A DNA stretch of 64,000 nt from an uncultured Flavobacteriaceae bacterium (GCA_905181625.1 CAJIYJ010000006.1:44291-108290), one strand, 5' to 3'; numbered from the stretch's first letter, positions 34,071 through 43,142 are shown. Notes: generated from the sequence alone by a model not told the origin. Program-made: numbers and translations.

Positions 34071-34691
34071 CTAAAGTGGTACCTCCAGGAATCGAACCAG
34101 GGACACAAGGATTTTCAGACACATTTTCAAGCTCTTGAAATACGTAAGCAATTTCAGCTTTACCTTCCAGTTTTTTATTGAAAATTTCTTTGAATTAAAT
34201 TCTTCACTTTGACCTTTGGGAATTGATAAGGATTCCCAATTTTCTTCCAATATAAATTTTCCTAAGTAAACAATCTGTCCAATATGATATGAATAGTGAC
34301 AAAGTTGACGATTAATAGATTCAATAACTGTACGACTCTCATTTCTGATATAAACAATTTTTTCTAAGTCTGTTTCAGAAAGACTTTCAAGAGTGTTAAA
34401 TAGACAACCCCAACCTTTAACCCATAGATTAAGTAATTCCTATTTGTTGTTGATATCATCAATAAACTCGTTATCTCTTTCCCTGAAATCTTTTTCACCA
34501 TCAGAATTTAAAAAGTTTGTCCATCGAGATAGCATATTACCATTTAAAAGTTTTACAATAGTATTGATACTATTAGAATTGTCATTAAGTTTAAAAGATA
34601 GTTTGTTATTAGGAATTCTTGTAATGGTTTTTTCACCTAATATTTTGTAATATTTAAGTTGTAAAATTGTAGATGATAAGTATGATTTCAT
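34071..34691 (-). pseudogene. DUF1572 (DinB/YfiT-like) protein gene interrupted by an in-frame TAG
   Basis: The minus strand from the ATG at 34691 encodes 83 residues resembling DUF1572 (YYKILGEKTITRI, NGNMLSRWTNFLNSDGEKDF), then TAG at 34440-34442. Without a frame change it continues ELLNLWVKGWG, RNESRTVIESINRQLCHYSYHIGQIVYLGK and LSIPKGQSEEFN, all recognisable family sequence with the metal-ligand-type histidines. The stop therefore interrupts a real gene. After about 34165 the frame drifts into unrelated sequence and the tRNA repeat, ending at 34071, so the natural C-terminus is probably lost too. It is best read as a decaying gene. Confidence 0.75.
34076..34118 (-). repeat. Partial tRNA-Phe 3' half (att-like direct repeat, copy 1)
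   Basis: These 43 bp are identical to 34817-34859 in the same orientation. On the minus strand they run from the anticodon loop (CTGAAAATC) to the tRNA 3' end plus one flanking base; the 5' half of the tRNA is missing. Such a repeat is what tyrosine recombinases leave when they integrate in a tRNA 3' half. It could equally be the scar of a partly deleted tandem tRNA duplication. Confidence 0.8.
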
Positions 34692-34816
34692 ATTACAAAT
34701 ATAATCATAGAATATATTCCTGAAAAATATTTCAAATTTTTAAATCACTAAATGGTACACAAACAGGTTTTTAAAAACATAAAACCCTGTAAATCATAGA
34801 CTTACAGGGTTAAAAT
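34119..34816. mobile_element. Possible decayed integrated segment between tRNA-Phe repeats
   Basis: About 700 bp lie between the two copies of the tRNA-Phe 3' half. The segment holds only the broken DUF1572 gene and the terminator hairpin at 34783-34811. I see no integrase, excisionase or other mobility gene, so this is at best the remnant of an element that used the tRNA as its attachment site. A simple tandem duplication with partial loss would look similar. Confidence 0.35.
34783..34811 (-). terminator. Terminator hairpin of tRNA-Phe
   Basis: A perfect 10-bp stem (34783-34792 with 34802-34811) with a 9-nt loop lies just past the 3' end of tRNA-Phe on the minus strand and is followed by a short T run. 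Its stem sequence differs from the hairpin behind the partial copy, though both share an AACCCT/AGGGTT base. Confidence 0.7.
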
Positions 34817-34817
34817 G

Positions 34818-34890
34818 TGGTACCTCCAGGAATCGAACCAGGGACACAAGGATTTTCAGTCCTTTGCTCTACCAACTGAGCTAAGGTACC
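34818..34890 (-). tRNA. tRNA-Phe (GAA)
   Basis: The 73-nt cloverleaf on the minus strand has acceptor GGTACCT pairing with AGGTACC and discriminator A. The D arm is GCTCAGTTGGTAGAGC, and the anticodon arm AAGGACTGAAAATCCTT has anticodon GAA. The T arm CCTGGTTCGATTCCTGG has one T-T mismatch in the stem. CCA is not encoded. Its 3' half is repeated at 34076-34118. Confidence 0.96.
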
Positions 34891-34965
34891 ATTGCTTCTT
34901 TTTTAGCAAGAGCAAATATAAATTGTTTTATGAGAGCAGCAAAAAAACATGTTAAAAATCTTCTG

Positions 34966-34973
34966 TATTTTTG
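34966..34973 (+). promoter_or_regulatory. -7 element (TATTTTTG) for coaX
   Basis: This is an exact TAnnTTTG match ending 18 nt before the TTG at 34992. Its position argues against the earlier TTG at 34971, which overlaps the box itself. Confidence 0.5.
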
Positions 34974-34991
34974 TTAATTAATATAGATCAA

Positions 34992-35717
34992 TTGAATTTA
35001 GTCATAGATATTGGGAATACTCTTTTAAAAATTGCTGTTTTTAAAAACAATTCATTAATAGTATCAATTGAATTTAAAGATAATTTTAAATCTAACATTG
35101 AGGGTGTTTTAGATAAATACCCAATCACTCATTCAATCCTCTGTAATGTATCTAATTCTAATGAAGGACTAAACTATTTATTGTCAATAAAAACTAAACA
35201 AATACTATTTAATGAATCGATTAAAGTTCCATTTACTAACAGCTACTCAACTATTAGTACTTTTGGCAAAGATAGAATAGCTCTTGTTAGTGCAGCTTCA
35301 AAAGAATTTTCTAACCAAAATGTTTTAATTATTGATTTAGGCTCTTGCATAACTTATGATTTTAAAAATTCAAAAAATCATTATTTGGGAGGAAGTATTT
35401 CACCAGGAATTCATATGAGGTATAAGTCATTAAATGATCATACAGCTAACTTGCCTTTGCTGAATTTTAAAAATATTACAAATTTTGTAGGTAAATCTAC
35501 GGAAGAGTCTATTCATTCTGGTGTTGTTAATGGAGTTATTCAAGAAGTAAATGGAATAATTAGCCAGTATAAAAATGAATTTAAAGAAATTAGGATAATT
35601 TTAACAGGCGGAGATTCTAAATTCTTGCTCAAGAAGATAAAAAATACCATCTTTGCACATTCGAATTTTCTTCTAGTTGGACTAAACTTTCTAGTTGAAT
35701 CGAATAAAATAAAATGA
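34992..35717 (+). CDS. coaX: Type III pantothenate kinase
   Basis: It phosphorylates pantothenate, the first step of coenzyme A synthesis. It starts MNLVIDIGNTLLK, the canonical CoaX opening and phosphate-1 motif. I therefore prefer the TTG at 34992 to the TTG at 34971, which would overlap the promoter box. KDRIALVSAA near residue 95 and IIDLGSCITYDF near 115, with LGGSISPGIHMR, match the family's ribokinase-like ASKHA fold. TGGDSKFLL is near the C-terminus. The stop overlaps the next gene by ATGA. Confidence 0.92.
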   Translation: MNLVIDIGNTLLKIAVFKNNSLIVSIEFKDNFKSNIEGVLDKYPITHSILCNVSNSNEGLNYLLSIKTKQILFNESIKVPFTNSYSTISTFGKDRIALVSAASKEFSNQNVLIIDLGSCITYDFKNSKNHYLGGSISPGIHMRYKSLNDHTANLPLLNFKNITNFVGKSTEESIHSGVVNGVIQEVNGIISQYKNEFKEIRIILTGGDSKFLLKKIKNTIFAHSNFLLVGLNFLVESNKIK

Positions 35718-36970
35718 AAAAATTACTTCTCTCTATTTTTATTATTTCTAATACATTTATAATGTATTCTCAAACTGGGAGCTTATCACCATATTCTTTT
35801 TATGGAATTGGAGTTAGTACATTTAAAGGAACAATGGATAACCGTTCAATGGGGGGGTTAAATGTTTATAGCGATAGTATTCATTTGAATTTAACTAATC
35901 CTGCTGCTTACTCTGAATTAAAACTTGTTAATTATTCTGTTGGAGTTAATTATAATAACTATAATTTCAAAACTGACAACACAAGCGAAACAGCTACTAG
36001 CGCTAACATAAATTATTTAGCTGTAGGTATTCCTACGAAGCATTTTAATTTTGGATTTGGAATTATCCCTCAAACTTCTGTAGGATATTTTCTCACGAGT
36101 ACTAACGAGACTGTTGTGCCTGAGCGAATTGACAGATATGAGGGAGAAGGTGGAGTAAATACTGCTTTTTTAACCTTTGGTTTTAAATTATTTAAAAGAG
36201 TTGGTTTTGGGATTACAACTAATTATGAGTTTGGGAATTTAAGACATACAAGTTCCCGTTTCTTAAAAGATATAGAGTTGTCAACAAGGCTTGAGAATAA
36301 TTCTTCTTTAAGTGGAGTGAATTTTGTTTATTCAACCTTGATAAAAGAAAAAATCTCTAACAAATTAACATTACAAGCTACATATATTTTTAAACCAGAA
36401 TCAAAATTAAGTTCTAATAATACACAAATTCTGGGCACTATTCCTGTTTCAGGTGGATACGGTGGGGATTTTCAAGAAATTGATTTAGCTGCCTTGAACC
36501 TTGAAAAAACAAAAATAACTATTCCAAAATCTAATTCTTTTGGCTTAGGGGTTGGTCAAGAGACGAAATGGTTTATTGGCGCTGATTACACAAGGATTGC
36601 AGGCGGTGGATTAGACAATAAATTATTTAATCTTAAAAATGTTGAATTTAAAGAGGCTTCCAAAATAGCCTTTGGTGGATTTTGGATTCCTAAACACGAT
36701 TCTTTTACAAGTTATTTTAGCAGAATAGTTTATCGAGCTGGTATAAGAATTGAAGAAACTGGTTTGCATATTCAAAATCAGGCTATAAATGAATTTGGAA
36801 TTAATTTTGGATTTGGACTGCCTTTTCAAGGGTTTTCAAATATTAATTTAGGTTTTGAATTAGGAAGAAGAGGGACTAAAGACGCTGGTTTAATACAAGA
36901 AGACTTTTTTAGCATTAGACTAGGTCTTTCACTTAATGACCGCTGGTTTGTTAAAAACAAGTATAATTAA
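35714..36970 (+). CDS. Outer-membrane beta-barrel protein
   Basis: A signal peptide (KKLLLSIFIISNTFIMYSQT) is followed by a Gly/aromatic-rich chain of alternating beta pattern, for example LSPYSFYGIGVSTFKGT, NFGFGIIPQTSVGYF and NINLGFELGRRG. Length and C-terminal WFVKNKYN suit an outer-membrane barrel of about 14 strands. Genes of this kind sit between coaX and the TPR gene in many Flavobacteriia, with no specific function assigned. FadL-like transport is possible. Confidence 0.75.
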   Translation: MKKLLLSIFIISNTFIMYSQTGSLSPYSFYGIGVSTFKGTMDNRSMGGLNVYSDSIHLNLTNPAAYSELKLVNYSVGVNYNNYNFKTDNTSETATSANINYLAVGIPTKHFNFGFGIIPQTSVGYFLTSTNETVVPERIDRYEGEGGVNTAFLTFGFKLFKRVGFGITTNYEFGNLRHTSSRFLKDIELSTRLENNSSLSGVNFVYSTLIKEKISNKLTLQATYIFKPESKLSSNNTQILGTIPVSGGYGGDFQEIDLAALNLEKTKITIPKSNSFGLGVGQETKWFIGADYTRIAGGGLDNKLFNLKNVEFKEASKIAFGGFWIPKHDSFTSYFSRIVYRAGIRIEETGLHIQNQAINEFGINFGFGLPFQGFSNINLGFELGRRGTKDAGLIQEDFFSIRLGLSLNDRWFVKNKYN

Positions 36971-36978
36971 TAAATTAG

Positions 36979-36994
36979 GCATCGTTTTTGATGC
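36979..36994 (+). terminator. Weak hairpin after the barrel-protein gene
   Basis: GCATC and GATGC pair across a 6-nt loop and are followed by ACTTTTTGTTT. The 5-bp stem is short, so this may be a weak terminator or chance. Confidence 0.35.
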
Positions 36995-37054
36995 ACTTTT
37001 TGTTTAATTACTAAATCTTAAGTCATTAGCTTTTGTTTTTTTAAAAATTTATAA

Positions 37055-38440
37055 ATGAAAAAAATTTTAATTAGCGGTTTACTTTTAATCTTTTCTCTAA
37101 ACATTTTTTCACAGTCAAATGAAGATTGTTTCTCAAATCTTTCAATTTTTGCAGAATATGCAAAAGTTAAAAACTACAATGCTGCTTATGAGCCTTGGTT
37201 GAAAGTTAAAGCACAATGCCCTGAGTTAAATTCAGCAATTTATATTTATGGAGAACGTTTGTTGAAAAACTTCATTAAAATATCTGAGGGTGTTGAAAAA
37301 GATAAATATAAAGAAGATCTTTTAGCTCTTTATAATGAGTGGTTAAAGTATTTCCCGAAGTCAAAGAGCGGTAAAAATGAAACAGGAAAAATCTTGGCTA
37401 TTAAAGCTCAATCAATGATTACCTATAAGTTAGCTAATAACCAGGCTATTTATGATGTTTATGATGAAGCATTTAATAAAGATCCAAAAAGCTTTAAATC
37501 TCCAAAAGGATTGTATAATTACTTTAAAATTTATTTTAATTTATATAAAGAAAATAGTTCAAATGTAAGTTTAGAAGAAGTTTTTGAAAAGTACGAAGAT
37601 TTATCTGAAAAATTTGAATTTGAGATGGAAGCTTACACTTCTAAGTTAGATGTATTACTTAAAAAAGAAGAAAACAACGACCCTATTTCATCTAGACAAT
37701 TGAGAAATAAAAAGGTTTACGAAGTGAACATGGTTGCTTGTAATACTTATTTAAATAATTTAAATGCAATTATTGCAAAAGAATCTACTTGTGAAAATTT
37801 AATTCCTTTATATAGAAAGAATTTTGATAAATTTAAATCTGATGCTGTTTGGCTAAACAGATCGGCAAGTAGGATGGACAGTAAAGATTGTTCAGATGAC
37901 CCCTTATTTGTTGAATTAGTAGAGGCATTACATGATTTAAACCCCTCTGCAAATTCTGCATATTATTTAGGGCTATTAAATGATAAAAAAGGTGAAACGA
38001 AACTAGCGATAGATTTTTATAATGAATCAATTGCTTTGGAAACAAGCAGTCTTAAAAAAGCAAAAACGTTATATAAAATTGCTTTAAAATTTAAGAAATC
38101 AAGACAGTATAGCCAATCAAGAAAATACGCATTAAAAGCTTTAGGTTTCCAACCATCAATGGGAAAAGCTTATCTACTGATCGGGAATTTGTATGCTTCT
38201 AGTGCCAATAAATGTGGGACTACACAATTTATGAAAAGATCTATTTATTGGTTGGCCGCTAAAGAGGCTAAAAAAGCAGCTTCTGTAGATGCATCTATAA
38301 GAAAAACTGCGAATAAAACTGCACTTAGTTATAATGGAAGAGCCCCATCAAAAACAGATATATTTAGTGAAGCAATGAGTGGCAAGACTATTTCAATTAA
38401 ATGTTGGATTGGAAAAAAAGTAACGGTTCCTGCCTTGTAA
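37055..38440 (+). CDS. Exported TPR-containing protein
   Basis: A signal peptide (KKILISGLLLIFSLNIFSQS) precedes a 440-residue, mostly helical chain. C-terminal sequence such as NSAYYLGLLNDKKGETKLAIDFYNESIALE and SRKYALKALGFQPSMGKAYLLIGNLYASS near residues 300-390 forms at least two TPR repeats. It is syntenic with Flavobacteriia TPR proteins that precede lptC, so a role in envelope assembly is possible but unproven. lptC starts 2 nt after its stop. Confidence 0.75.
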   Translation: MKKILISGLLLIFSLNIFSQSNEDCFSNLSIFAEYAKVKNYNAAYEPWLKVKAQCPELNSAIYIYGERLLKNFIKISEGVEKDKYKEDLLALYNEWLKYFPKSKSGKNETGKILAIKAQSMITYKLANNQAIYDVYDEAFNKDPKSFKSPKGLYNYFKIYFNLYKENSSNVSLEEVFEKYEDLSEKFEFEMEAYTSKLDVLLKKEENNDPISSRQLRNKKVYEVNMVACNTYLNNLNAIIAKESTCENLIPLYRKNFDKFKSDAVWLNRSASRMDSKDCSDDPLFVELVEALHDLNPSANSAYYLGLLNDKKGETKLAIDFYNESIALETSSLKKAKTLYKIALKFKKSRQYSQSRKYALKALGFQPSMGKAYLLIGNLYASSANKCGTTQFMKRSIYWLAAKEAKKAASVDASIRKTANKTALSYNGRAPSKTDIFSEAMSGKTISIKCWIGKKVTVPAL

Positions 38441-38442
38441 CA

Positions 38443-38997
38443 ATGAATACTTATAAATTATTTATATTTTTTTTTTGTTTTATCTCATGTCAAGATAATT
38501 TCGAAGAAATAAAAAATATAAATAATCATGAAATATTTCCAATAGGTATAGCGGAAAACATTAAATTAATATATACCGATTCAGCAAGGGTTAAGGTTGT
38601 CTTAACGTCTACTTTAAATAAGGACTTTACTAATCAACCTTTTCCTTATTCTGAATTTCCTAATGGAATACAAATTAATTTTTTTGATAATCAGAATCAA
38701 AAAACTATCGTTACAGCTGATTATGCAGTAACTTATAGTAAAACAAATATTGTAGATTTAGTGGGGAATGTTATTATAAACATTTATGATGGATCTGTGT
38801 TGAGGACTTCTCAGCTTTATTGGGACCCAGAACAGGAGTGGTTATTCACAGAAAAAAAATTTAGTTTTAAAAACATTGATTATGATATTGTTGCAACAAG
38901 ATTAGATGCTAATCGATCATTTACTATATTTAATACAGGAGAACTTGATGGTCAAGTTATCGTTGCTGATGGTGAAAACAAAATCAATGAGAATTAG
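38443..38997 (+). CDS. lptC: LptC-like LPS export protein
   Basis: It is the periplasmic bridge component of the lipopolysaccharide transport machine. The ATG at 38443 gives a lipoprotein-like start, KLFIFFFCFISCQDN, with Cys near residue 16. The earlier ATG at 38401 lies inside the TPR gene. The body shows the LptC beta-jellyroll pattern: NIKLIYTDSARVKVVLTS, TIVTADYAVTYSKTNIVDLVGNVII and LRTSQLYWDPEQEWLFTEKKF. Length 184 and position before the CNNM gene match Flavobacteriia. The LptE partner is at 60872-61396. Confidence 0.85.
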   Translation: MNTYKLFIFFFCFISCQDNFEEIKNINNHEIFPIGIAENIKLIYTDSARVKVVLTSTLNKDFTNQPFPYSEFPNGIQINFFDNQNQKTIVTADYAVTYSKTNIVDLVGNVIINIYDGSVLRTSQLYWDPEQEWLFTEKKFSFKNIDYDIVATRLDANRSFTIFNTGELDGQVIVADGENKINEN

Positions 38998-39172
38998 AAA
39001 AATTTCTGAATTTATATATTTAATTATTTCAATAATAGCAACGTTTGACTATCTTTTTGGGAATAACCCTGATGAAAGAAAAAATATTTTATTATTTTTT
39101 GCAATTATTTCTTTAGGAATGTTTTTTTTTAGAAGATATTATAGAAAAAAATTTCAAAATAGGACAAAATAA
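38987..39172 (+). CDS. Small two-helix membrane protein
   Basis: This 61-residue protein starts at the ATG at 38987, overlapping the lptC end by 11 bp. Two hydrophobic segments (SEFIYLIISIIATFDYLF and ILLFFAIISLGMFFF) are followed by a basic tail RRYYRKKFQNRTK. Small proteins of this form sit between lptC and the CNNM gene in related genomes. No function is known. Confidence 0.6.
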   Translation: MRIRKISEFIYLIISIIATFDYLFGNNPDERKNILLFFAIISLGMFFFRRYYRKKFQNRTK

Positions 39173-39177
39173 AATTT

Positions 39178-40446
39178 ATGACTTCACAGTTAGTAGTTAT
39201 AGTGATTTCAATATTTTTTTCCGCATTTTTCTCTGGGATGGAAATAGCATTTATTTCCTCTAATAAAATTTATTTAGAAATTGAGAAAAAGCAATTGGGA
39301 GTTTTTTCTTTTTTATTAAAAAAAATAACCAAAAAACCATCAAAGTTTATCGCTACAATGCTTCTTGGGAACAATGTTGCTTTAGTTATATATGGAATTT
39401 ATTCAGGTCAATTAATTTTAGACTTACTTTTTCCTTATTTGAATCCCTTAGAATCATTAGAATTTCTTTATATTTTTTATCAAACTTTAATTTCGACTTT
39501 AGTGATTTTAATCACTGCAGAATTTTTGCCAAAAGTTTTATTTCAAATATATGCCAACAATTTGCTTAAATTTTTGTCACTCCCTGCTTATTTTTTTTAT
39601 GTCGTTTTAACTCCTATAACTTTCATATTGAATTTTATTTCTGATAGCGTATTGGGTAATTATTTTAAAACTAAAAAGGATGAAATGAGAGTTGTATTTA
39701 GTAAGGATGAACTAGGAGATTATATTAACGAAGAATTAGGTAATGAATCAATAGATAATAATATTGATTCTGAAATTCAAATTTTCCAAAATGCCTTAGA
39801 ATTTTCAAAAGTTAGAGCTAGAGAAGTAATGGTTCCAAGAACGGAAATTATATCAGTTGATAGATATATCAAACCAAATGAGTTAAATAAAATTTTCATC
39901 CAAACTGGGTTATCTAAAATCTTAATACATAGAGAAAATATAGATAATATTGTTGGTCATGTTAGTTTAATGGATATGTTCAAAGAATATAAAAACTTTA
40001 AATCAATTATTAAGCCTGTTGAATACATCCCTGAATCGATGTTTATAAATGACATATTAAATCTATTAACAAAAAATAGAAAAAATATAGCTTTAGTTAT
40101 TGATGAGTATGGAGGAACTTCTGGAATTATAACTAAAGAAGACATCATAGAAGAATTGTTTGGTGAGATTGAAGATGAGCATGATTCACCTAATTTTTTA
40201 GAAAATAAACTTAAAGAGAACTTGTTCCTCTTTTCAGCAAGATTAGAAGTAGGCTACTTAAATGATCAATATAAATTAGATATACCAGTAAGTGATCAGT
40301 ACGAAACTTTAGGCGGGTTCATTGTTCATAGAAATCAAGATATTCCTTTAATTAAAGAAGTTTTGAAAATAGATCAATTTGAATTTAAAATAAAAGAAGT
40401 TTCTAATACAAAAATTGAAACGGTAGAATTAAAAGTTCTAAACTAA
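39178..40446 (+). CDS. CNNM/CorC-family membrane protein with CBS pair
   Basis: The protein is an inner-membrane CNNM (DUF21) domain of about 190 residues with four hydrophobic segments, including SAFFSGMEIAFISSNK near residue 13. Next come two CBS domains (EVMVPRTEIISVDRY near residue 218, VIDEYGGTSGIITKEDIIEELFGEIEDEHD near 305) and a C-terminal CorC_HlyC domain. Such proteins are tied to Mg2+/Co2+ efflux; the GldE gliding protein shares this architecture, but no gld neighbours are present. Length 422 is normal. Confidence 0.88.
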   Translation: MTSQLVVIVISIFFSAFFSGMEIAFISSNKIYLEIEKKQLGVFSFLLKKITKKPSKFIATMLLGNNVALVIYGIYSGQLILDLLFPYLNPLESLEFLYIFYQTLISTLVILITAEFLPKVLFQIYANNLLKFLSLPAYFFYVVLTPITFILNFISDSVLGNYFKTKKDEMRVVFSKDELGDYINEELGNESIDNNIDSEIQIFQNALEFSKVRAREVMVPRTEIISVDRYIKPNELNKIFIQTGLSKILIHRENIDNIVGHVSLMDMFKEYKNFKSIIKPVEYIPESMFINDILNLLTKNRKNIALVIDEYGGTSGIITKEDIIEELFGEIEDEHDSPNFLENKLKENLFLFSARLEVGYLNDQYKLDIPVSDQYETLGGFIVHRNQDIPLIKEVLKIDQFEFKIKEVSNTKIETVELKVLN

Positions 40447-40515
40447 ATTTAGGTTAAACTCTTTTTTTTATTGATAAGGATATCGTAATTTCGTTTGCTA
40501 CAAAAATAAAATATT

Positions 40516-42648
40516 ATGGCTGTTTTAGGAAAAATAAGAGAGAGATCAATTATTTTAATCTTTGTAATTGGTATGGCTCTTTTCGCTTTTGTTATATCTG
40601 GAGTTTTTACAGACCCTGGGATGACTTCTCAAAAACCAATAGGCATTGTTAATGGTGAAGATATTTCAATTGAAGAATTCAGAAATCAAGTTGATTTTCT
40701 AGAAAGAAACTATAATCTTTTAGGTATGATTCCTGTGAATAATGTTTGGGATCAAACACTTAGAGCGGAAATATTAAATTCTCAATATAAATTAAGTGGA
40801 ATAGACTCTGGTAAAGATCATATAGAATTTATATTATCTCAAAACCCTAGCTTTAATTCTGATCCAAGATTTTTAAATGATGCAGGAATTTTTGAAATAG
40901 AAAAATTTATTGATTTAATTATTGATTTGAAGACTACAAATACTCAGTCATATGAACAATGGAAAAATCAAGAACAGATTTTTCAAAATCAATCTAATGA
41001 ACAGATTTACTTTAATTTAATTAGGTCGGGGATTAATTTTACTCAAAAAGATGGTGAAAATGAATATTTAGTTCAAAATAACAATGTTGATATTGAATAT
41101 ATTCAAATACCTTTTTCATCTATTTCGGATAGTTTAATCACATATAAAAATTCTGAAATCAAAAAATATATTGAATCTAATGAGAATGAATTCAAAGTTG
41201 AAGCCTCTAGAAACATTGAATATGTAATGTTCGAAGAGAAACCTTCCTTAGATGATGAGAATGTGATAAAGAGTAAACTGCAATCTTATCTGATAGAAAA
41301 AAAAGAATATAACAATGTGTCTAAATTAGAAGAAACAATTCCTAGTTTATTAACAGCAAAAAACTTAGAAGAATTTGTTAATAGAACTTCCGAAATCAAA
41401 TACGATTCTATTTATTTACCTAAAGGCTCTCTTGCTTCAGATCATGCTAATATGTTATTTAATTTAAATAAAAATCAAATTTATGGGCCTTATCTAGATG
41501 GAGATTATTTTAAAATTTCTAGAATGTTAGACAAGAAAAAAGGAGGCTCAGTTAGAGCTAGTCATATCCTTGTTTCTTATGAGAGTGCTCAAAATTCTAA
41601 CTCACAAATAACAAGATCAAAGTTAGAAGCAAAGAAAGAGGCTAACAGAATTATGAGACTAGTAAAAGGCAAACCAGATAGTTTTTCTGAATTAGCTTTT
41701 GAATTTTCTGATGGTCCATCAAAGGATCAAGGAGGAGATCTTGGTTTTGTTCAAGAAGGTAATATGGTTAAACCTTTTAATGACTATATTTTTTCTAAAA
41801 GAGAGGGAAGTGTTGGTTTGGTAGAAACTGATTTTGGATTTCATGTAATTAAAGTGGTAGCTAAACAGGATGTTGTATTATTAGCTTCAATTGCTCAAAA
41901 AAATATCCCATCTGATCAAACAAGTGATAAGGTATTTAACCTTGCTACAAAGTTTGAAATTAATTTATCTAAAACTCTTAATCTAAATGCTCTGGCTGTT
42001 GAAAATGATTATACAGTTAAGCCAATTAATGGAATTAAAGTTTTAGATGACAACTTACCTGGTTTGTCTAACCAAAGAAGAGTAGTTCAGTGGTTGTTTT
42101 CAGAAGAAATTAAATTAAATGATTATAAACGTTTTGACTTATCAAATGGAGGGTATATTATTGCCCAAGTAACTGATATAACTAAAGAGGGGCTATCTTC
42201 AGTTGCAAATGCATCGTTTAGAGCACTTCCTAAGGTGCTTAATTCAAAAAAAGCAAATTTAATTATTAAGCAAAATGACACCAAACTTTCTTTGAAAGAT
42301 TTAGCGGAGAATAATAATTTAGAAATCAAAAAAGCTTTAGCTCTTAATCAAAAGAATGCAACAATTAGTGGGTCAGGAAGAGAACCTTTATTAGTAGGTC
42401 ATGCCTTTGGTTTAGATATTAATCAGGTTTCTGATTTTATTATTGGTGAAAACGGTGTTTATAAAATTAAAGTTTTAAAAAAGAATATAGTTTCTGATAG
42501 CGAGAATTATGAATCTAATAAATTTAATTTTATAATTTCATATCAGAATCAATTGCTTAATGCTTCCAGATCAAATCTTGATAATTCAGTTTATCAATCT
42601 GTTAAACAAAAAGCTGATATTGAGGATAATCGTTCTCTATACTATTAA
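40516..42648 (+). CDS. PpiD/SurA-like periplasmic peptidyl-prolyl isomerase
   Basis: This membrane-anchored chaperone folds envelope proteins. A single N-terminal transmembrane segment (SIILIFVIGMALFAFVISGV) is followed by a SurA_N-type region with GIVNGEDISIEEFRNQV. A parvulin PPIC domain near residues 345-455 contains RASHILVSYE, FSDGPSKDQGGDLGFVQEGNMVKPFND and TDFGFHVIKV. At 710 residues it matches the large Bacteroidota PpiD-type proteins. It follows the CNNM gene and faces DUF456 convergently. Confidence 0.9.
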   Translation: MAVLGKIRERSIILIFVIGMALFAFVISGVFTDPGMTSQKPIGIVNGEDISIEEFRNQVDFLERNYNLLGMIPVNNVWDQTLRAEILNSQYKLSGIDSGKDHIEFILSQNPSFNSDPRFLNDAGIFEIEKFIDLIIDLKTTNTQSYEQWKNQEQIFQNQSNEQIYFNLIRSGINFTQKDGENEYLVQNNNVDIEYIQIPFSSISDSLITYKNSEIKKYIESNENEFKVEASRNIEYVMFEEKPSLDDENVIKSKLQSYLIEKKEYNNVSKLEETIPSLLTAKNLEEFVNRTSEIKYDSIYLPKGSLASDHANMLFNLNKNQIYGPYLDGDYFKISRMLDKKKGGSVRASHILVSYESAQNSNSQITRSKLEAKKEANRIMRLVKGKPDSFSELAFEFSDGPSKDQGGDLGFVQEGNMVKPFNDYIFSKREGSVGLVETDFGFHVIKVVAKQDVVLLASIAQKNIPSDQTSDKVFNLATKFEINLSKTLNLNALAVENDYTVKPINGIKVLDDNLPGLSNQRRVVQWLFSEEIKLNDYKRFDLSNGGYIIAQVTDITKEGLSSVANASFRALPKVLNSKKANLIIKQNDTKLSLKDLAENNNLEIKKALALNQKNATISGSGREPLLVGHAFGLDINQVSDFIIGENGVYKIKVLKKNIVSDSENYESNKFNFIISYQNQLLNASRSNLDNSVYQSVKQKADIEDNRSLYY

Positions 42649-42653
42649 TTACT

Positions 42654-43142
42654 TTAAAAAAAAATATTTTTCACTTCAATTAAGTAAAAAATAAAATAAA
42701 CAAGAGATATTGAAAATTTCATTGTAACTCCAGCGATGAATCCTATCAAAGTTCCAATAGAAGCTTTTACGGCTTTACCTAATTTTAATTCTCCTGTTAT
42801 TTCTCCTGACAGGGCTCCTACAAAGGGACCTATTATTATTCCAAGCGGACCAAGAATAAACAGTCCTAACAGTAAGCCTATAGTGGCTCCAATCATTCCT
42901 TTTTTAGTTCCTCCAAATTTTTTCAAACCTATAATTGGAATTATTATGTCTAAAGTAAATACAAATACAGCTATCATAAAGCTTATTAATAGAAAAGAGT
43001 AATTTAATTCCGTAGTTGATGTGAAGTTTATAACTAATAAGCCAAACCAACTTGTTATAGGACCAGGTATTATAGGAACAAAGCTCCCTAATAGTCCTGT
43101 AATACATAAAATTAGTCCTAAGACGATAAATAATTGGTCCAT
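42654..43142 (-). CDS. DUF456 membrane protein
   Basis: The 162 residues contain about four hydrophobic segments rich in Gly and Pro: GLLGSFVPIIPGPITSWFGLL near residue 18, and the glycine-zipper-like GTKKGMIGATIGLLLGLFILGPLGIIIGPFVGALSGE near residue 78. This is the DUF456 pattern; function is unknown. It is a single minus-strand gene between plus-strand neighbours. Confidence 0.82.
   Translation of the reverse strand: MDQLFIVLGLILCITGLLGSFVPIIPGPITSWFGLLVINFTSTTELNYSFLLISFMIAVFVFTLDIIIPIIGLKKFGGTKKGMIGATIGLLLGLFILGPLGIIIGPFVGALSGEITGELKLGKAVKASIGTLIGFIAGVTMKFSISLVYFIFYLIEVKNIFF

Noticed and set aside
33980..34108. N-terminal extension of the asparaginase reading through the terminator and partial tRNA
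   Set aside because: It translates structural RNA sequence; the ATG at 33979 gives a clean lipoprotein signal.
34071..34165. Alternative-frame peptide ending NPCVPGSIPGGTTLD
   Set aside because: This is the familiar artefact of translating a tRNA 3' half; no conserved protein is implied.
34393..34650. Plus-strand open frame of 85 codons
   Set aside because: It is antisense to the DUF1572 pseudogene, is leucine/serine-rich and has no family resemblance.
39178..40446. Naming the CNNM protein as gliding protein GldE
   Set aside because: The architecture is shared, but no gld gene is adjacent and the locus matches the ordinary lptC-CNNM-PpiD run.
42736..43002. Plus-strand open frame opposite the DUF456 gene
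   Set aside because: Pro/Ile-rich antisense of a Gly-rich membrane protein; the minus strand has the family motifs.
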